This document shows, one piece after another, positions 1 through 7,885 of a stretch of 52,772 nucleotides of DNA (position 1 is the stretch's first letter; the number at the start of each line of letters is the position of its first letter). The DNA is from 13-2-20CM-68-14 sp051955535. Lineage in GTDB: Bacteria; Actinomycetota; Thermoleophilia; Gaiellales; Gaiellaceae. The position numbers and the translations under genes were made by a program. Below the pieces are notes generated by a model. That model was given only the letters and a program-made list of their open reading frames with translations. It was not told the origin of the DNA and searched no databases. The DNA is taken from NCBI GenBank assembly GCA_051955535.1, contig JBQCGP010000072.1, positions 1 to 52,772 of the forward strand, given 5' to 3'.

Positions 1-165
1 ATCTGGACGGTGGTCGTCGCGGTCGACCGCAACGACAAGGACGTGTTCCCGCCGATCCTCCCGGCCGTGGTCGCCGTCGCCGGCTTCGCCGTCGCCGCCG
101 TCCTCGTCTACGCCGGCCGAAACGGGCTCGCGTTCGCGGCCAGCGCGATCGCGGCGATCGCGATC
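1..165 (+). pseudogene. cydB: cydB fragment (upstream piece of a scrambled cytochrome bd subunit II)
   Basis: Frame 1 reads a CydB-like stretch that enters from outside the window. It includes the motif NDKDVFPPILPA and a following hydrophobic helix, then loses similarity near base 165, at a small palindromic GCGATCGC-type sequence. CydB is the second membrane subunit of cytochrome bd quinol oxidase, and its usual partners cydD and cydC follow downstream. The same protein segment occurs twice more in the next 450 bases, once on the opposite strand, so this cannot be one continuous cydB. It may be an assembly chimera at a contig end or a real rearrangement. Confidence 0.6.
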
Positions 166-575
166 ACCGCCGGCAGCACCGGCGGGAACACGTCCTTGTC
201 GTTGCGGTCGACCGCGACCGCGACCGTCCAGATCAGGTACCCGGTCACGACGGCGGCGGCCGGGATCGCCAGTCTCCGCACGGCGGTGTTCGCGCGCGCC
301 AGCAGGTCGCCCGTCGTCCGCAACGTCAGGAACGCGGCGCCGTGGAACGCGAACAGGAGCACGAACGCGATCCCGCCGACGATCGTGTAGCCGCTGCAGA
401 GGTCCCAGAAGTCGCCGACGTAGCTGCCGTCCGAGCCGAGCGGGACACCGTAGAGGAGGTTCGAGAGGCCGATCCCCCAGATCAGCGCGATCCCCGTGCT
501 GCCGACGGCGTTCGCCCACATCCAGACGCGGCGCCAGCGGGGCCCGTCCGGGCCGGGAGGGGGGTCGGTGCGGGC
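165..575 (-). pseudogene. cydB: inverted internal cydB fragment
   Basis: On the minus strand this stretch reads as the middle of CydB: a WRRVW segment, a helix, the loop LPLGSDGSYVGDFWDL-like region, a second helix, and then NDKDVFPPVLPA again. It runs towards base 165, where it meets the plus-strand copy head to head. The DNA of the two copies (bases 1-60 and 176-231) is similar but not identical, so the copies derive from different alleles or paralogues. The piece has no start or stop of its own as a cydB gene. Confidence 0.6.
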
Positions 576-581
576 CCCCCC

Positions 582-968
582 CACGACAAGAGCGTCTTCC
601 CGCCCATCCTGCCCGCCTTGCTCGGAATCGCTGCGGTCGTGTTGGCGATGGTCTTCGTCTTCCGGCGGCGCAGCGGCTGGGCGTTCGCGATGACCGCGCT
701 CGGCGTCGCGCTCTCGGTCGCCACGATCTTCACGAGCCTCTACCCGCGCGTCATGGTCTCGAGCACCGGCTTCGGAAACAGCCTCACCGTCGACAACGCC
801 TCCTCGGCCCACTACACGCTCGCCGTGATGAGCGTCGTCGCGGCGATCTTCTTGCCGCTCGTACTGCTCTACCAGGGCTGGACCTACCGCGTCTTCCGCG
901 AGCGGGTCGGCGGCGGGCCGGCGGCTACGGAGGCGGCTCCCGAGCTCCACCCACAGCCCGAGGGCTAG
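582..968 (+). pseudogene. cydB: cydB C-terminal fragment
   Basis: The frame from 582 reads HDKSVFPPILPA and continues through two or three hydrophobic helices to a normal-looking CydB C-terminus with a TAG stop at 966-968. The gene for cydD starts 4 bases later, the usual cydAB-DC order. The junction with the inverted piece lies in a run of G and C around 560-582. This third copy of the DK-VFPP segment is the most divergent. The C-terminal end itself looks native to this locus. Confidence 0.7.
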
Positions 969-972
969 CCCG

Positions 973-2640
973 GTGCGTGCGCTCGATCCGCGCCTCGTCA
1001 AGCGTGCGCGGCCTGTACGCGTGCTGTTGGGCCTCGACATCGTGGCCGGGATCGCGACAGCGCTGCTCGTCCTCGTGCAGGCGACGCTGCTCGCACGGAT
1101 CGTCACGCGTGCCTTCGACGGTGCATCGCTCGGCTCGGTGACGAGGGATCTCGCCTTGCTCGCACTCACATTTGCCGCGCGGGGCGTGCTCGCCTGGGGT
1201 TTCGAGGTCGCGGGTGCGGGGGCCGCGTCGAAGGTGCTCTCCCAGCTTCGGCTCGAGCTCGTCGCCGGGCGTCTCGCGCGGCAGCCAACGGGGCTCGACG
1301 GCGTCGAAGCGGCCGAAATCGCGGCAGCGGGCGTTCAGGGCGTCGACGGGCTCGCGGCGTACTTCGGTCGCTACCTCCCCCAGGTCGTGCTCGCCTGTGT
1401 CGTCCCGGTCGCCGTCGTCGGCTGGGTCGGTGCGATCGATCTCACGTCTGCGCTGGTGATGCTTCTGACGCTGCCGCTCGTCCCGGTGTTCATGTGGTTG
1501 ATCGGCCGTTACACGGAAGAGCGCACGAAGGAGCGCTGGCGGGCCCTGCAACTCCTCTCCGGGCATTTCCTCGACGTCGTTCGCGGCCTGCCGACACTGC
1601 AGGCGTTCAACCGCAGCCGCGCACAGGCCAAGGTCCTCGCCGGCGTCGGCGAGCGCTACCGGCGCACGACGATGGCGACGCTCCGAGTCGGCTTTCTCTC
1701 GGGCTCGGTGCTGGAGCTGGCCGCGACGCTGGGCGTTGCACTCGTCGCCGTCACCGTCGGTGTGCGCCTCGCCGGAGGAAGTCTGGGCTTCCAGGCCGGC
1801 CTGACGGTGCTGATTCTCGCTCCGGAGCTCTACCTGCCGCTCCGCCGGCTCGCTGCGCAGTTCCACGCGAGTGCAGACGGCTTGGCGGTGGCGGAGCGCA
1901 TGCTCGAGCTGATCGACGGCCCTCCGGCCGTCGGCTCGCGCGGCCGGTTCGCGCCGCCGACTCCCCGCGAGGTTCCGGTGCGCCTGGAGGCGGTCTCGTT
2001 CGGGTATCCGTCCCGGCCCGGCCTCGTCCTCGACCGTTTCGACCTGGAACTGGTGCCCGAGGAAAACACGGCCCTGGTCGGCCCTAGCGGCGCCGGCAAG
2101 TCGACCGTGGCGAGCCTGCTCTTGCGCTTCGTCGAGCCGAGCTCGGGACGCGTGACCGTAGGCGGGATCGACCTCGCAGAGTGCCGGATCGAGCTCTGGC
2201 GACGCCTGGTCGCCTGGGTTCCGCAGCGGCCCACGCTTTTCCGGGGCCCGATTGCCGACAACATCCGCATCGGCGACAAGCGCGCGTGCGACCAGGCGGT
2301 GCGGGACGCAGCCGTGCTCGCGGGCGCCGACCGCTTCATCCGGTCGCTCCCCGACGGGTACGAAACGCTCGTCGGCGACGGAGGGCGGCCCCTCTCGGCC
2401 GGCGAAAGGCGAAGGATCGCGCTCGCGAGGGCCTTCGTGCGCGACGCACCGCTCGTGATCCTCGACGAGCCGACCGCTGACCTCGATCGCACGAGTGCCG
2501 ATGTCGTCGCAGAGGCCATCGAGCGCCTGTGCGCCGGGCGCACGGTGCTTCTGATCGCCCATCGCCCCGAGCTGATCGCGCGAGCCGACCGGATCGTCGC
2601 GCTCGAGGGCGGTGCGGCGGTGCGGGAGGAGGCTGCGTGA
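973..2640 (+). CDS. cydD: thiol reductant ABC exporter subunit CydD
   Basis: This 555-residue protein is a fused membrane and ATPase half of the CydDC heterodimer. In bacteria that complex exports glutathione or cysteine, or handles haem, and is needed to assemble cytochrome bd. About six membrane helices fill residues 20-310. The ATPase domain has Walker A GPSGAGKST near residue 370, signature LSAGERRR near 475 and Walker B VILDEPTADLD near 496. The GTG start at 973 lies 4 bases after the cydB stop. The stop overlaps the GTG of the next gene (GTGA), so translation is probably coupled. Confidence 0.93.
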   Translation: MRALDPRLVKRARPVRVLLGLDIVAGIATALLVLVQATLLARIVTRAFDGASLGSVTRDLALLALTFAARGVLAWGFEVAGAGAASKVLSQLRLELVAGRLARQPTGLDGVEAAEIAAAGVQGVDGLAAYFGRYLPQVVLACVVPVAVVGWVGAIDLTSALVMLLTLPLVPVFMWLIGRYTEERTKERWRALQLLSGHFLDVVRGLPTLQAFNRSRAQAKVLAGVGERYRRTTMATLRVGFLSGSVLELAATLGVALVAVTVGVRLAGGSLGFQAGLTVLILAPELYLPLRRLAAQFHASADGLAVAERMLELIDGPPAVGSRGRFAPPTPREVPVRLEAVSFGYPSRPGLVLDRFDLELVPEENTALVGPSGAGKSTVASLLLRFVEPSSGRVTVGGIDLAECRIELWRRLVAWVPQRPTLFRGPIADNIRIGDKRACDQAVRDAAVLAGADRFIRSLPDGYETLVGDGGRPLSAGERRRIALARAFVRDAPLVILDEPTADLDRTSADVVAEAIERLCAGRTVLLIAHRPELIARADRIVALEGGAAVREEAA

Positions 2641-4283
2641 GTACGGCTCTACGCCGGCTGACGCTCCTCGCGGGCGTCGGACGGACGCGCCTTGCGCTCG
2701 CTGCATGCCTCGGCGTCCTCACAGTGCTCTTCGGCGTCGGCCTCATGGGCACGGCCGGATACCTGATCTCCAGGGCGGCCGAGCACCCGGCGGTGCTCTC
2801 GCTGACGGTTGCCATTGTCGGCGTGCGCTTCTTCGGGCTGGCCAGGCCGGTCGCCCGCTACCTCGAGCGGCTCGCTTCCCACGACGTTGCCCTGCAGAGC
2901 CTCGGTGCCGTTCGCGCCCACCTCTACGAGCGTCTCCGGCGGCTGTCGCCGACGCAGCTGCACGGACGCCGCCAAGGGGACCTGCTCGCAAGCTTTGTCG
3001 CGGACGTCGACTCCTTGCAGAACCTCTACCTTCGCGGGCTGCTGCCCCCCGTGGTGGCGGTCGCCGCGGGGGCGGTCACGGTCGCGGTTGTGGCGGCGAT
3101 TCTGCCGCAAGCCGCGTTGGTCCTCGCGGCGGGCCTCGTCGTCGCCGGAGTCGTCGTCCCAACAGCCGCCTCCGCGCTTGCGGTGCGATCGGCCGCGCTC
3201 CAGGCTCCCGCGCGCGGCGCGCTCTCGGCGGAGCTCGTAGAGACGCTGGCCGGCGGCGCGGAGCTCGTCGCCTGCGGCCGCGTGCCCGACCGCCTAGAGG
3301 GTGTTGGCGCCGCCGAGCGGAGACTGGTGCGGGTTGCGCGGCGAGCGGCCGTGGCCGACGGTGCGGGTGAAGGGCTGCGCCAGCTCGTGACCGGCGCCAC
3401 CTTGGTCGGCGTCCTCGCAGTTGCCGTCTCGGCCCATGCTGCGGGCTCGCTCGACCGGGTCCTGATCGCGGTTCTCGCGCTGGCCACGCTCGCGGTCTTC
3501 GAGGCCGTGCAGCCGCTGCCGGAAGCGTTTCGGGAGCTCCGAGCAACGGTTGCCGCGGGGGAGCGGATCTTCGACCTGACCGACCGCGAGCCGGCCGTGA
3601 CGGACCCGGCCCATCCACTCCCGATCCCGCCGGGGCGGTTCACGGTCGCGCTCGAAGACGTTCGAGTCCGTTACTCGCCGGATGAAGGGCCTGCACTCGA
3701 CGGCCTCAGTCTTCGTCTGGAGCCGGGCCGCCGTGTCGCGTTGCTCGGCCCGAGCGGAAGCGGCAAGACCACCGTCGTGAACCTGCTGCTCCGCTTCCTC
3801 GATCCGGAGGCCGGCCGCGTGACGGTCGACGGGCGCGATCTGCGTGATTACCGGATGGAGGACGTCCGCCGGGCGATCGCGGTCGCCGGCCAGGAGTCGC
3901 ACCTGTTCTCGACCACAATCCGCGAGAACGTCCGCCTCGCGCGCGCCGACGCCACCGACGCCGAGATCGAGGTGGCGTTGCGCCAGGCGCGCCTTCTCGA
4001 CTGGGTGCAGAGCCTGCCCGAGGGGTCGGACACGCTCGTCGGCGAGGAGGGCTGCGAGCTCTCGGGTGGCCAGCGCCAGCGCCTTGTCGTTGCGCGCGCC
4101 CTCCTCGCGGACGCTCGCATTCTCGTGCTCGACGAGCCGACGGCACACCTCGATGTGCCGACTGCCGAGCGCTTGATCGACGACGTCCTCGACGCCGCCG
4201 CCGACCGAACGGTGCTGCTCATCACCCACCGCCCGGAAGGGCTCGCCCGGATGGACGAGATCGTTCGCTTGCCGGACGGCTGA
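2637..4283 (+). CDS. cydC: thiol reductant ABC exporter subunit CydC
   Basis: This is the second half-transporter of CydDC, 548 residues from the GTG at 2637, which overlaps the cydD stop by four bases. The N-terminal membrane domain covers roughly residues 15-300. The ATPase domain carries Walker A GPSGSGKTT near 371, signature LSGGQRQRL near 475 and Walker B ILVLDEPTAHLD. An in-frame ATG further upstream (2529) lies inside cydD and is unlikely to be used. Order and coupling support a cydB-cydD-cydC operon for maturation of the high-affinity oxidase. Confidence 0.93.
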   Translation: MSTALRRLTLLAGVGRTRLALAACLGVLTVLFGVGLMGTAGYLISRAAEHPAVLSLTVAIVGVRFFGLARPVARYLERLASHDVALQSLGAVRAHLYERLRRLSPTQLHGRRQGDLLASFVADVDSLQNLYLRGLLPPVVAVAAGAVTVAVVAAILPQAALVLAAGLVVAGVVVPTAASALAVRSAALQAPARGALSAELVETLAGGAELVACGRVPDRLEGVGAAERRLVRVARRAAVADGAGEGLRQLVTGATLVGVLAVAVSAHAAGSLDRVLIAVLALATLAVFEAVQPLPEAFRELRATVAAGERIFDLTDREPAVTDPAHPLPIPPGRFTVALEDVRVRYSPDEGPALDGLSLRLEPGRRVALLGPSGSGKTTVVNLLLRFLDPEAGRVTVDGRDLRDYRMEDVRRAIAVAGQESHLFSTTIRENVRLARADATDAEIEVALRQARLLDWVQSLPEGSDTLVGEEGCELSGGQRQRLVVARALLADARILVLDEPTAHLDVPTAERLIDDVLDAAADRTVLLITHRPEGLARMDEIVRLPDG

Positions 4284-4301
4284 TCGAGGGCCGGCTCGCC
4301 C

Positions 4302-4991
4302 ATGACCTCTTCGAGCGAGCCCGTGTTGGTAGAGGCACCGGCGTCCCTCGGCGAGTCGCGCTGGCCGCCGGCGATCGCGCTCCTTGCCTTCATAGCGCTC
4401 AACATCGCGATACGCCTCTGGCTGCCACGCGAGTCACCCACACGCGCGTCGTGGCTTGTGCCGGCGATCGAAGCGGCGCTCGTGGTACTCCTGGTTGTCG
4501 GCGATCCCGCCCGAATCGCCAAGCACGCTCACCGCGTGCGCCGCGTTGCCCTGACGATCGTGGTTGCGCTCGTCCTCGCTGCGCTCTGGGCGACCGCGCT
4601 TCTCGTCTACGACCTGATCAAAGGCACCGGAGTTACTCAGAACGCGACCGAGCTCCTGGCCTCCGGCGGGCTGATCTGGCTTGGTAACAACCTCGCGTTT
4701 GGGCTGCTCTACTGGCTGATCGACAGCGGCGGACCGGTCGCCCGCCAACACGATCCGGGTCCTGTCGACTTCGCCTTCACGCAGCACATGAGCCCCGAGC
4801 TCGCGCCGCCCGGCTGGCGACCCGTCTTCCTCGACTACCTGCATCTCGGCTTGACGAACGCGACCGCGTTCAGCCCCACTGATGTCATGCCCCTGACCCT
4901 CCGCGCCAAGTACACGATGATCGTTCAGTCGACCGTCGCTCTGGCGCTGGTCGGCCTCATCGTCGCGCGGGCCGTGAACGCCTTCACCTGA
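4302..4991 (+). CDS. uncharacterised integral membrane protein
   Basis: The 229-residue product has about five hydrophobic segments: residues 22-42, 50-65, 82-106, 122-140 and 208-228. Before the last helix sits a conserved-looking loop, FTNATAFSPTD-like (here LTNATAFSPTDVMPL), that resembles a re-entrant or pore-like segment. I recognise the general type from actinobacterial hypothetical membrane proteins but can assign no function. It starts 18 bases after cydC and may be the last gene of that operon. The hairpin at 5062-5084 would close the transcript. Confidence 0.75.
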   Translation: MTSSSEPVLVEAPASLGESRWPPAIALLAFIALNIAIRLWLPRESPTRASWLVPAIEAALVVLLVVGDPARIAKHAHRVRRVALTIVVALVLAALWATALLVYDLIKGTGVTQNATELLASGGLIWLGNNLAFGLLYWLIDSGGPVARQHDPGPVDFAFTQHMSPELAPPGWRPVFLDYLHLGLTNATAFSPTDVMPLTLRAKYTMIVQSTVALALVGLIVARAVNAFT

Positions 4992-5061
4992 TCGTCCGCG
5001 GGCAGAAAGGGCGAGTCCTCACGATCGGGAGTCGTCGCTCGCGCGGGCTGCGAGGATGAAG

Positions 5062-5084
5062 GGCCGGTCGAAGGACGACCGGCC
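5062..5084 (+). terminator. hairpin after the cyd operon
   Basis: A perfect 9-base stem GGCCGGTCG / CGACCGGCC with a 5-base loop lies between the membrane protein gene and the gene at 5112. There is no T-run, so it may act with Rho, as an RNA stabiliser, or as part of the leader of the next gene. Confidence 0.45.
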
Positions 5085-5111
5085 TGGCGCTGCTCAGGAA
5101 GGAGGATTGAC

Positions 5112-5423
5112 GTGTACGTAAGCCTCACGCGCGTGAGCACTTCGGAACAGCCAGCTGAGAATGCGACGATCATCGCGCAGGAAATGATTCGTTGGCTTCG
5201 GCACACCGACGGTTTCGAAGGGCTCTTGTTCCTCACGAAGGAGGGATCAACGCTCGCGTTGACCTTCTGGAACGATCGCGAGGTCGCCGAGCGGCAGCGC
5301 GCCTCCCGCATGCAGTTCCGCGATCGCGTCACGGACGTGGCGGGGGTCCAGGTAGAAGAGACCCTCGACTACGAGGTCACCTTCGCTCACCTAGGCCCGC
5401 TCCGCACGCACGCGCGAGAGTAG
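5112..5423 (+). CDS. small ABM-like (antibiotic biosynthesis monooxygenase fold) protein
   Basis: This is a 103-residue cytosolic protein with a ferredoxin-like pattern: a beta strand at the start (YVSLTRVS), a helix (AQEMIRWLRHTDGFEG), then LLFLTKEGSTLALTFWND followed by a second helix and a final strand. The order and spacing fit the dimeric alpha-beta barrel (ABM) superfamily, which includes monooxygenases and haem-degrading or regulatory proteins. An AAGGAGG ribosome site lies 6-7 bases before the GTG start. No catalytic residues can be assigned, so the precise role is unknown. Confidence 0.65.
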   Translation: MYVSLTRVSTSEQPAENATIIAQEMIRWLRHTDGFEGLLFLTKEGSTLALTFWNDREVAERQRASRMQFRDRVTDVAGVQVEETLDYEVTFAHLGPLRTHARE

Positions 5424-5439
5424 TGCTCGGGACCCGCCG

Positions 5440-6243
5440 TCAGGCGGCGATGCGATCGTGGGAGCTTCGGTCGCTTCCCGTACTCGCGAGTGCGGCCAAC
5501 CGAATTCGGGGAGTGGCCGCGTTGCCTCGCTGTTCACGGGAAGACACGAGCAGCCGCGCTGCTCCGGCAGCCACCGCCGCGACGATCACGCCGGCGGCGG
5601 CGTCGAAGAGGAAGTGGTTGCCCGTCGCGACGATCACGAGCACGACCAACGCCGGATAGAGGGCTCCCGCCGCGCGCAGGACCGGGCGGCCGCCGTACCG
5701 TACGAGGCTCGCCCCGACGATCACCGCGTAGCTGATGTGCATGCTCGGAACGGCCGCGAACGGGTTGTACAAGGAGCTGAGGAGACCGTGGTTCATGTCG
5801 ACGTGGTCGCCCGAGATCGTGTCGGCGATGCCGAGTCCGGCCAGACGTGGGGGCGCGGTCGGAAAGGCCACATAGCCGATCAGGGCAAGACCGCTTGCGA
5901 TCAGAACCGTCGTCCTCACGAGCGGGAAGGCGGCGCGCCGCCGGCGGTGAAGCCAGAAGAGGAGGCTGCCTGTCACCGCCAGGTGCATGGTCAGGTAGAG
6001 CAGCCCGAGAGTGCCGATCAATCCCGGCAGGGCACCGGCGGCGTGCTGGACGTTGGCCTCGACGAAGACGTGCAGAGAACGCTCGAGCGAGGCGATCATC
6101 CGCGCGTGGTGCAGCGCGACGGCGGGGCCTCCAGCGGCGAGGCCCCGGGTCGTCTCGTAGACGGCGTAGAGGCCGACGACGAGAACGGCCTCCGCACCCA
6201 GCGAGTGCCGCTCCGCGAGCCAGCTCGTGCGAACGCGGCTCAT
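5440..6243 (-). CDS. PAP2 superfamily membrane phosphatase
   Basis: A 267-residue membrane protein with six hydrophobic segments. It shows the PAP2/inositol phosphorylceramide synthase-like motifs: AVPSMHISYAV (phosphatase motif 2, with the serine and histidine) and GNHFLFDAAAG (motif 3, with the nucleophilic His and Asp). Such enzymes dephosphorylate or transfer lipid phosphates at the membrane. The ATG at 6243 begins MSRVRTSW and lies five bases after the stop of the small gene at 6249-6440, suggesting an operon. The substrate cannot be read from the sequence. Confidence 0.85.
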   Translation of the reverse strand: MSRVRTSWLAERHSLGAEAVLVVGLYAVYETTRGLAAGGPAVALHHARMIASLERSLHVFVEANVQHAAGALPGLIGTLGLLYLTMHLAVTGSLLFWLHRRRRAAFPLVRTTVLIASGLALIGYVAFPTAPPRLAGLGIADTISGDHVDMNHGLLSSLYNPFAAVPSMHISYAVIVGASLVRYGGRPVLRAAGALYPALVVLVIVATGNHFLFDAAAGVIVAAVAAGAARLLVSSREQRGNAATPRIRLAALASTGSDRSSHDRIAA

Positions 6244-6248
6244 GGGCT

Positions 6249-6440
6249 TTACGCGGCCTCCGGGTGAGTGTCGGCGGACCCAAAGAGCTCGCTGAAGCGC
6301 CGCTCGAGCTCCTCGGCGGCGGCAGCCTCGACGATCCCAGAGTGTGCGGCCCGAGTGAGCTTCGGCAACAGGCTCTCCAGGTACCACTCGCGTAGCTCGA
6401 CGACCTCGTTCGACCGAGCGGATTCGTGCGGTGTCGGCAT
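6249..6440 (-). CDS. small acidic protein, unknown function
   Basis: A 63-residue, mostly helical protein with EVVELREWYLESLLPKL and EAAAAEELERRFSELFG as likely amphipathic helices. It has no signal peptide or membrane segment. A GGGAGGG ribosome site stands about 9 bases before the ATG and the stop lies close to the PAP2 start, so it is probably expressed with that gene. No family was recognised. Confidence 0.6.
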   Translation of the reverse strand: MPTPHESARSNEVVELREWYLESLLPKLTRAAHSGIVEAAAAEELERRFSELFGSADTHPEAA

Positions 6441-6538
6441 CGGAGCCCTCCCTCCCGAAATGGACTCCGAAAGGGTGGCCCTCCAACGACCGCTTGGCAG
6501 TACGGCGCCCTGGTTTTAGAAGGTGCGGTTAGCCGAAC

Positions 6539-6706
6539 TTAGGAGGGTCTGGCGAAATAACGTCTGTGCCGCCGGCGCACGCTGCTCGCCCGCTGGCAGC
6601 GTCCTCAGTCGCGCCCATATCTACGGATAGGGCCGCTCCCGGCGTCCTCCCCAGGGAACGAACAGCGCACGCCGGCGACGAGCGCCATTCCGCCAGACCC
6701 TCCTTA
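6539..6706. mobile_element. probable MITE with 17-base terminal inverted repeats
   Basis: The ends of 6542-6703 form an inverted repeat: GGAGGGTCTGGCGAAAT on the left, and the reverse complement of the right end is GGAGGGTCTGGCGGAAT (16 of 17 identical). Both sides are flanked by TTA (6539-6541 and 6704-6706), as expected for a 3-base target duplication. The 162-base interior has no gene. TIRs starting GGAGGGTCTG with a 3-base TNA-type duplication recall IS5-family elements, but this is inference. The right TTA is also the complement of the stop codon of the neighbouring cyclase-regulator gene. Confidence 0.6.
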
Positions 6707-7885
6707 CGACCCGAGGAACTGCAAGACCGCGAGGACTCGGCGATGGTCCTCGGGAGCCGCGGGCAGGCGGAGCTTCGTGAAGATGGCGGTCACGTGTTTC
6801 TCGACCGCCCGCGGCGAGATGAAGAGCCGCTGTCCGATTGCCTGGTTCGAGCGGCCTTCCGCCATGAGCTCCATGACCTCCCGCTCGCGCGGCGACAGCC
6901 GCTCGATCGGGTCGTCTCCTCGATTGCGGCCGACGAGCTCGGCCACGACGAGAGGATCGAGGGCAGATCCGCCGTCGGCGACCCGCCGGACCGCGGCCGT
7001 GAACTCGTCGACCTCCGAAACACGATCCTTGAGGAGGTAGCCGAGGCCTTCGGCGCTGTCGGCGAGCAGCTCGACCGCGTACGTGTGCGCGACGTACTGC
7101 GAGAGCACGAGCACGCCGGTCTCGGGGTGCTTCGATCGGATCTCGCGCGCGGCGCGGATGCCCTCGTCGGTGTGTGTCGGAGGCATGCGAATGTCGACGA
7201 TCGCGACGTCCGGGTGGTAGCTCCGCACCTTGAGCATGAGCTCGTCTGCGTCTCTCGCCTGGCCGACGACCTCCACCCCGACCTCCTCGAGCAGACGGGC
7301 GAGCCCTTCGCGGAGAAGAGTGGAGTCGTCCGCGATGACCGCCCGCACCGCGTCATTGTGCGCCCGCACCCCCCGAAGCGGCGGAAACTCCGCAGGCAGG
7401 CCGTCGGCAACGAGCTGGTAGATGCGCTCAGGACGGCCGAGCCCTCTGAAATCGAACGTTCCGAGATCTCGCGCCAGCGACCCCGCGGCACTCGCAACCT
7501 CCGCGGACGCGAGCACCTGACCGCCGTGCGCCGCCTGGCAGATCCTCGAGGCCCGGTGAACGTCGATGCCCACGTAGTCGTCGTCCTTGCTCTCCGCTTC
7601 GCCACAGTGAAGGCCGATCCGGACGCGAACTCGTTCGTCGCCGGGCCACGTGTGGGCCGTGAGGGCCTGCTGGGCGGCTACTGCCGCTGCTGCACCCGCC
7701 TCGGGCCGGTCGAAGACGCAGAAGTGCTCGTCACCGCGACAATCGACCTCTCGTCCGCCCTCCTGCGCGACCGCGGTCCTGATCAGCGAGCGCGAGTCGG
7801 CGAGCGCGTCTGGATAGGCGTCGCCGAGCCTCCCTACGAGCCCCGTGGAGTCCTCTATGTCGCTGAAGAAGAAGGTAAGGCTCAT
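6704..7885 (-). CDS. class III nucleotide cyclase domain fused to a NarL-type response regulator
   Basis: The 393 residues contain a class III cyclase homology domain (about 3-160), a receiver domain (182-300, phospho-acceptor Asp231, Lys286) and a LuxR-type helix-turn-helix (329-375). The cyclase keeps both metal aspartates (Asp9 in FSDIEDST, Asp52 in RGDE). The usual substrate-specifying lysine position is Asp48, and the usual transition-state Asn of VNxAxR is His110. It may therefore be weakly active or only bind nucleotide. It starts with ATG overlapping the stop of the sensor kinase gene (ATGA), so it is the likely output of that kinase. The stop codon is formed by the edge of the MITE. 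Confidence 0.85.
   Translation of the reverse strand: MSLTFFFSDIEDSTGLVGRLGDAYPDALADSRSLIRTAVAQEGGREVDCRGDEHFCVFDRPEAGAAAAVAAQQALTAHTWPGDERVRVRIGLHCGEAESKDDDYVGIDVHRASRICQAAHGGQVLASAEVASAAGSLARDLGTFDFRGLGRPERIYQLVADGLPAEFPPLRGVRAHNDAVRAVIADDSTLLREGLARLLEEVGVEVVGQARDADELMLKVRSYHPDVAIVDIRMPPTHTDEGIRAAREIRSKHPETGVLVLSQYVAHTYAVELLADSAEGLGYLLKDRVSEVDEFTAAVRRVADGGSALDPLVVAELVGRNRGDDPIERLSPREREVMELMAEGRSNQAIGQRLFISPRAVEKHVTAIFTKLRLPAAPEDHRRVLAVLQFLGS

Noticed and set aside
1..968. Invertible DNA switch controlling cydB
   Set aside because: A phase switch needs matching inverted ends around one segment. Here the segment copies differ and inverting 165-575 does not rebuild a single cydB.
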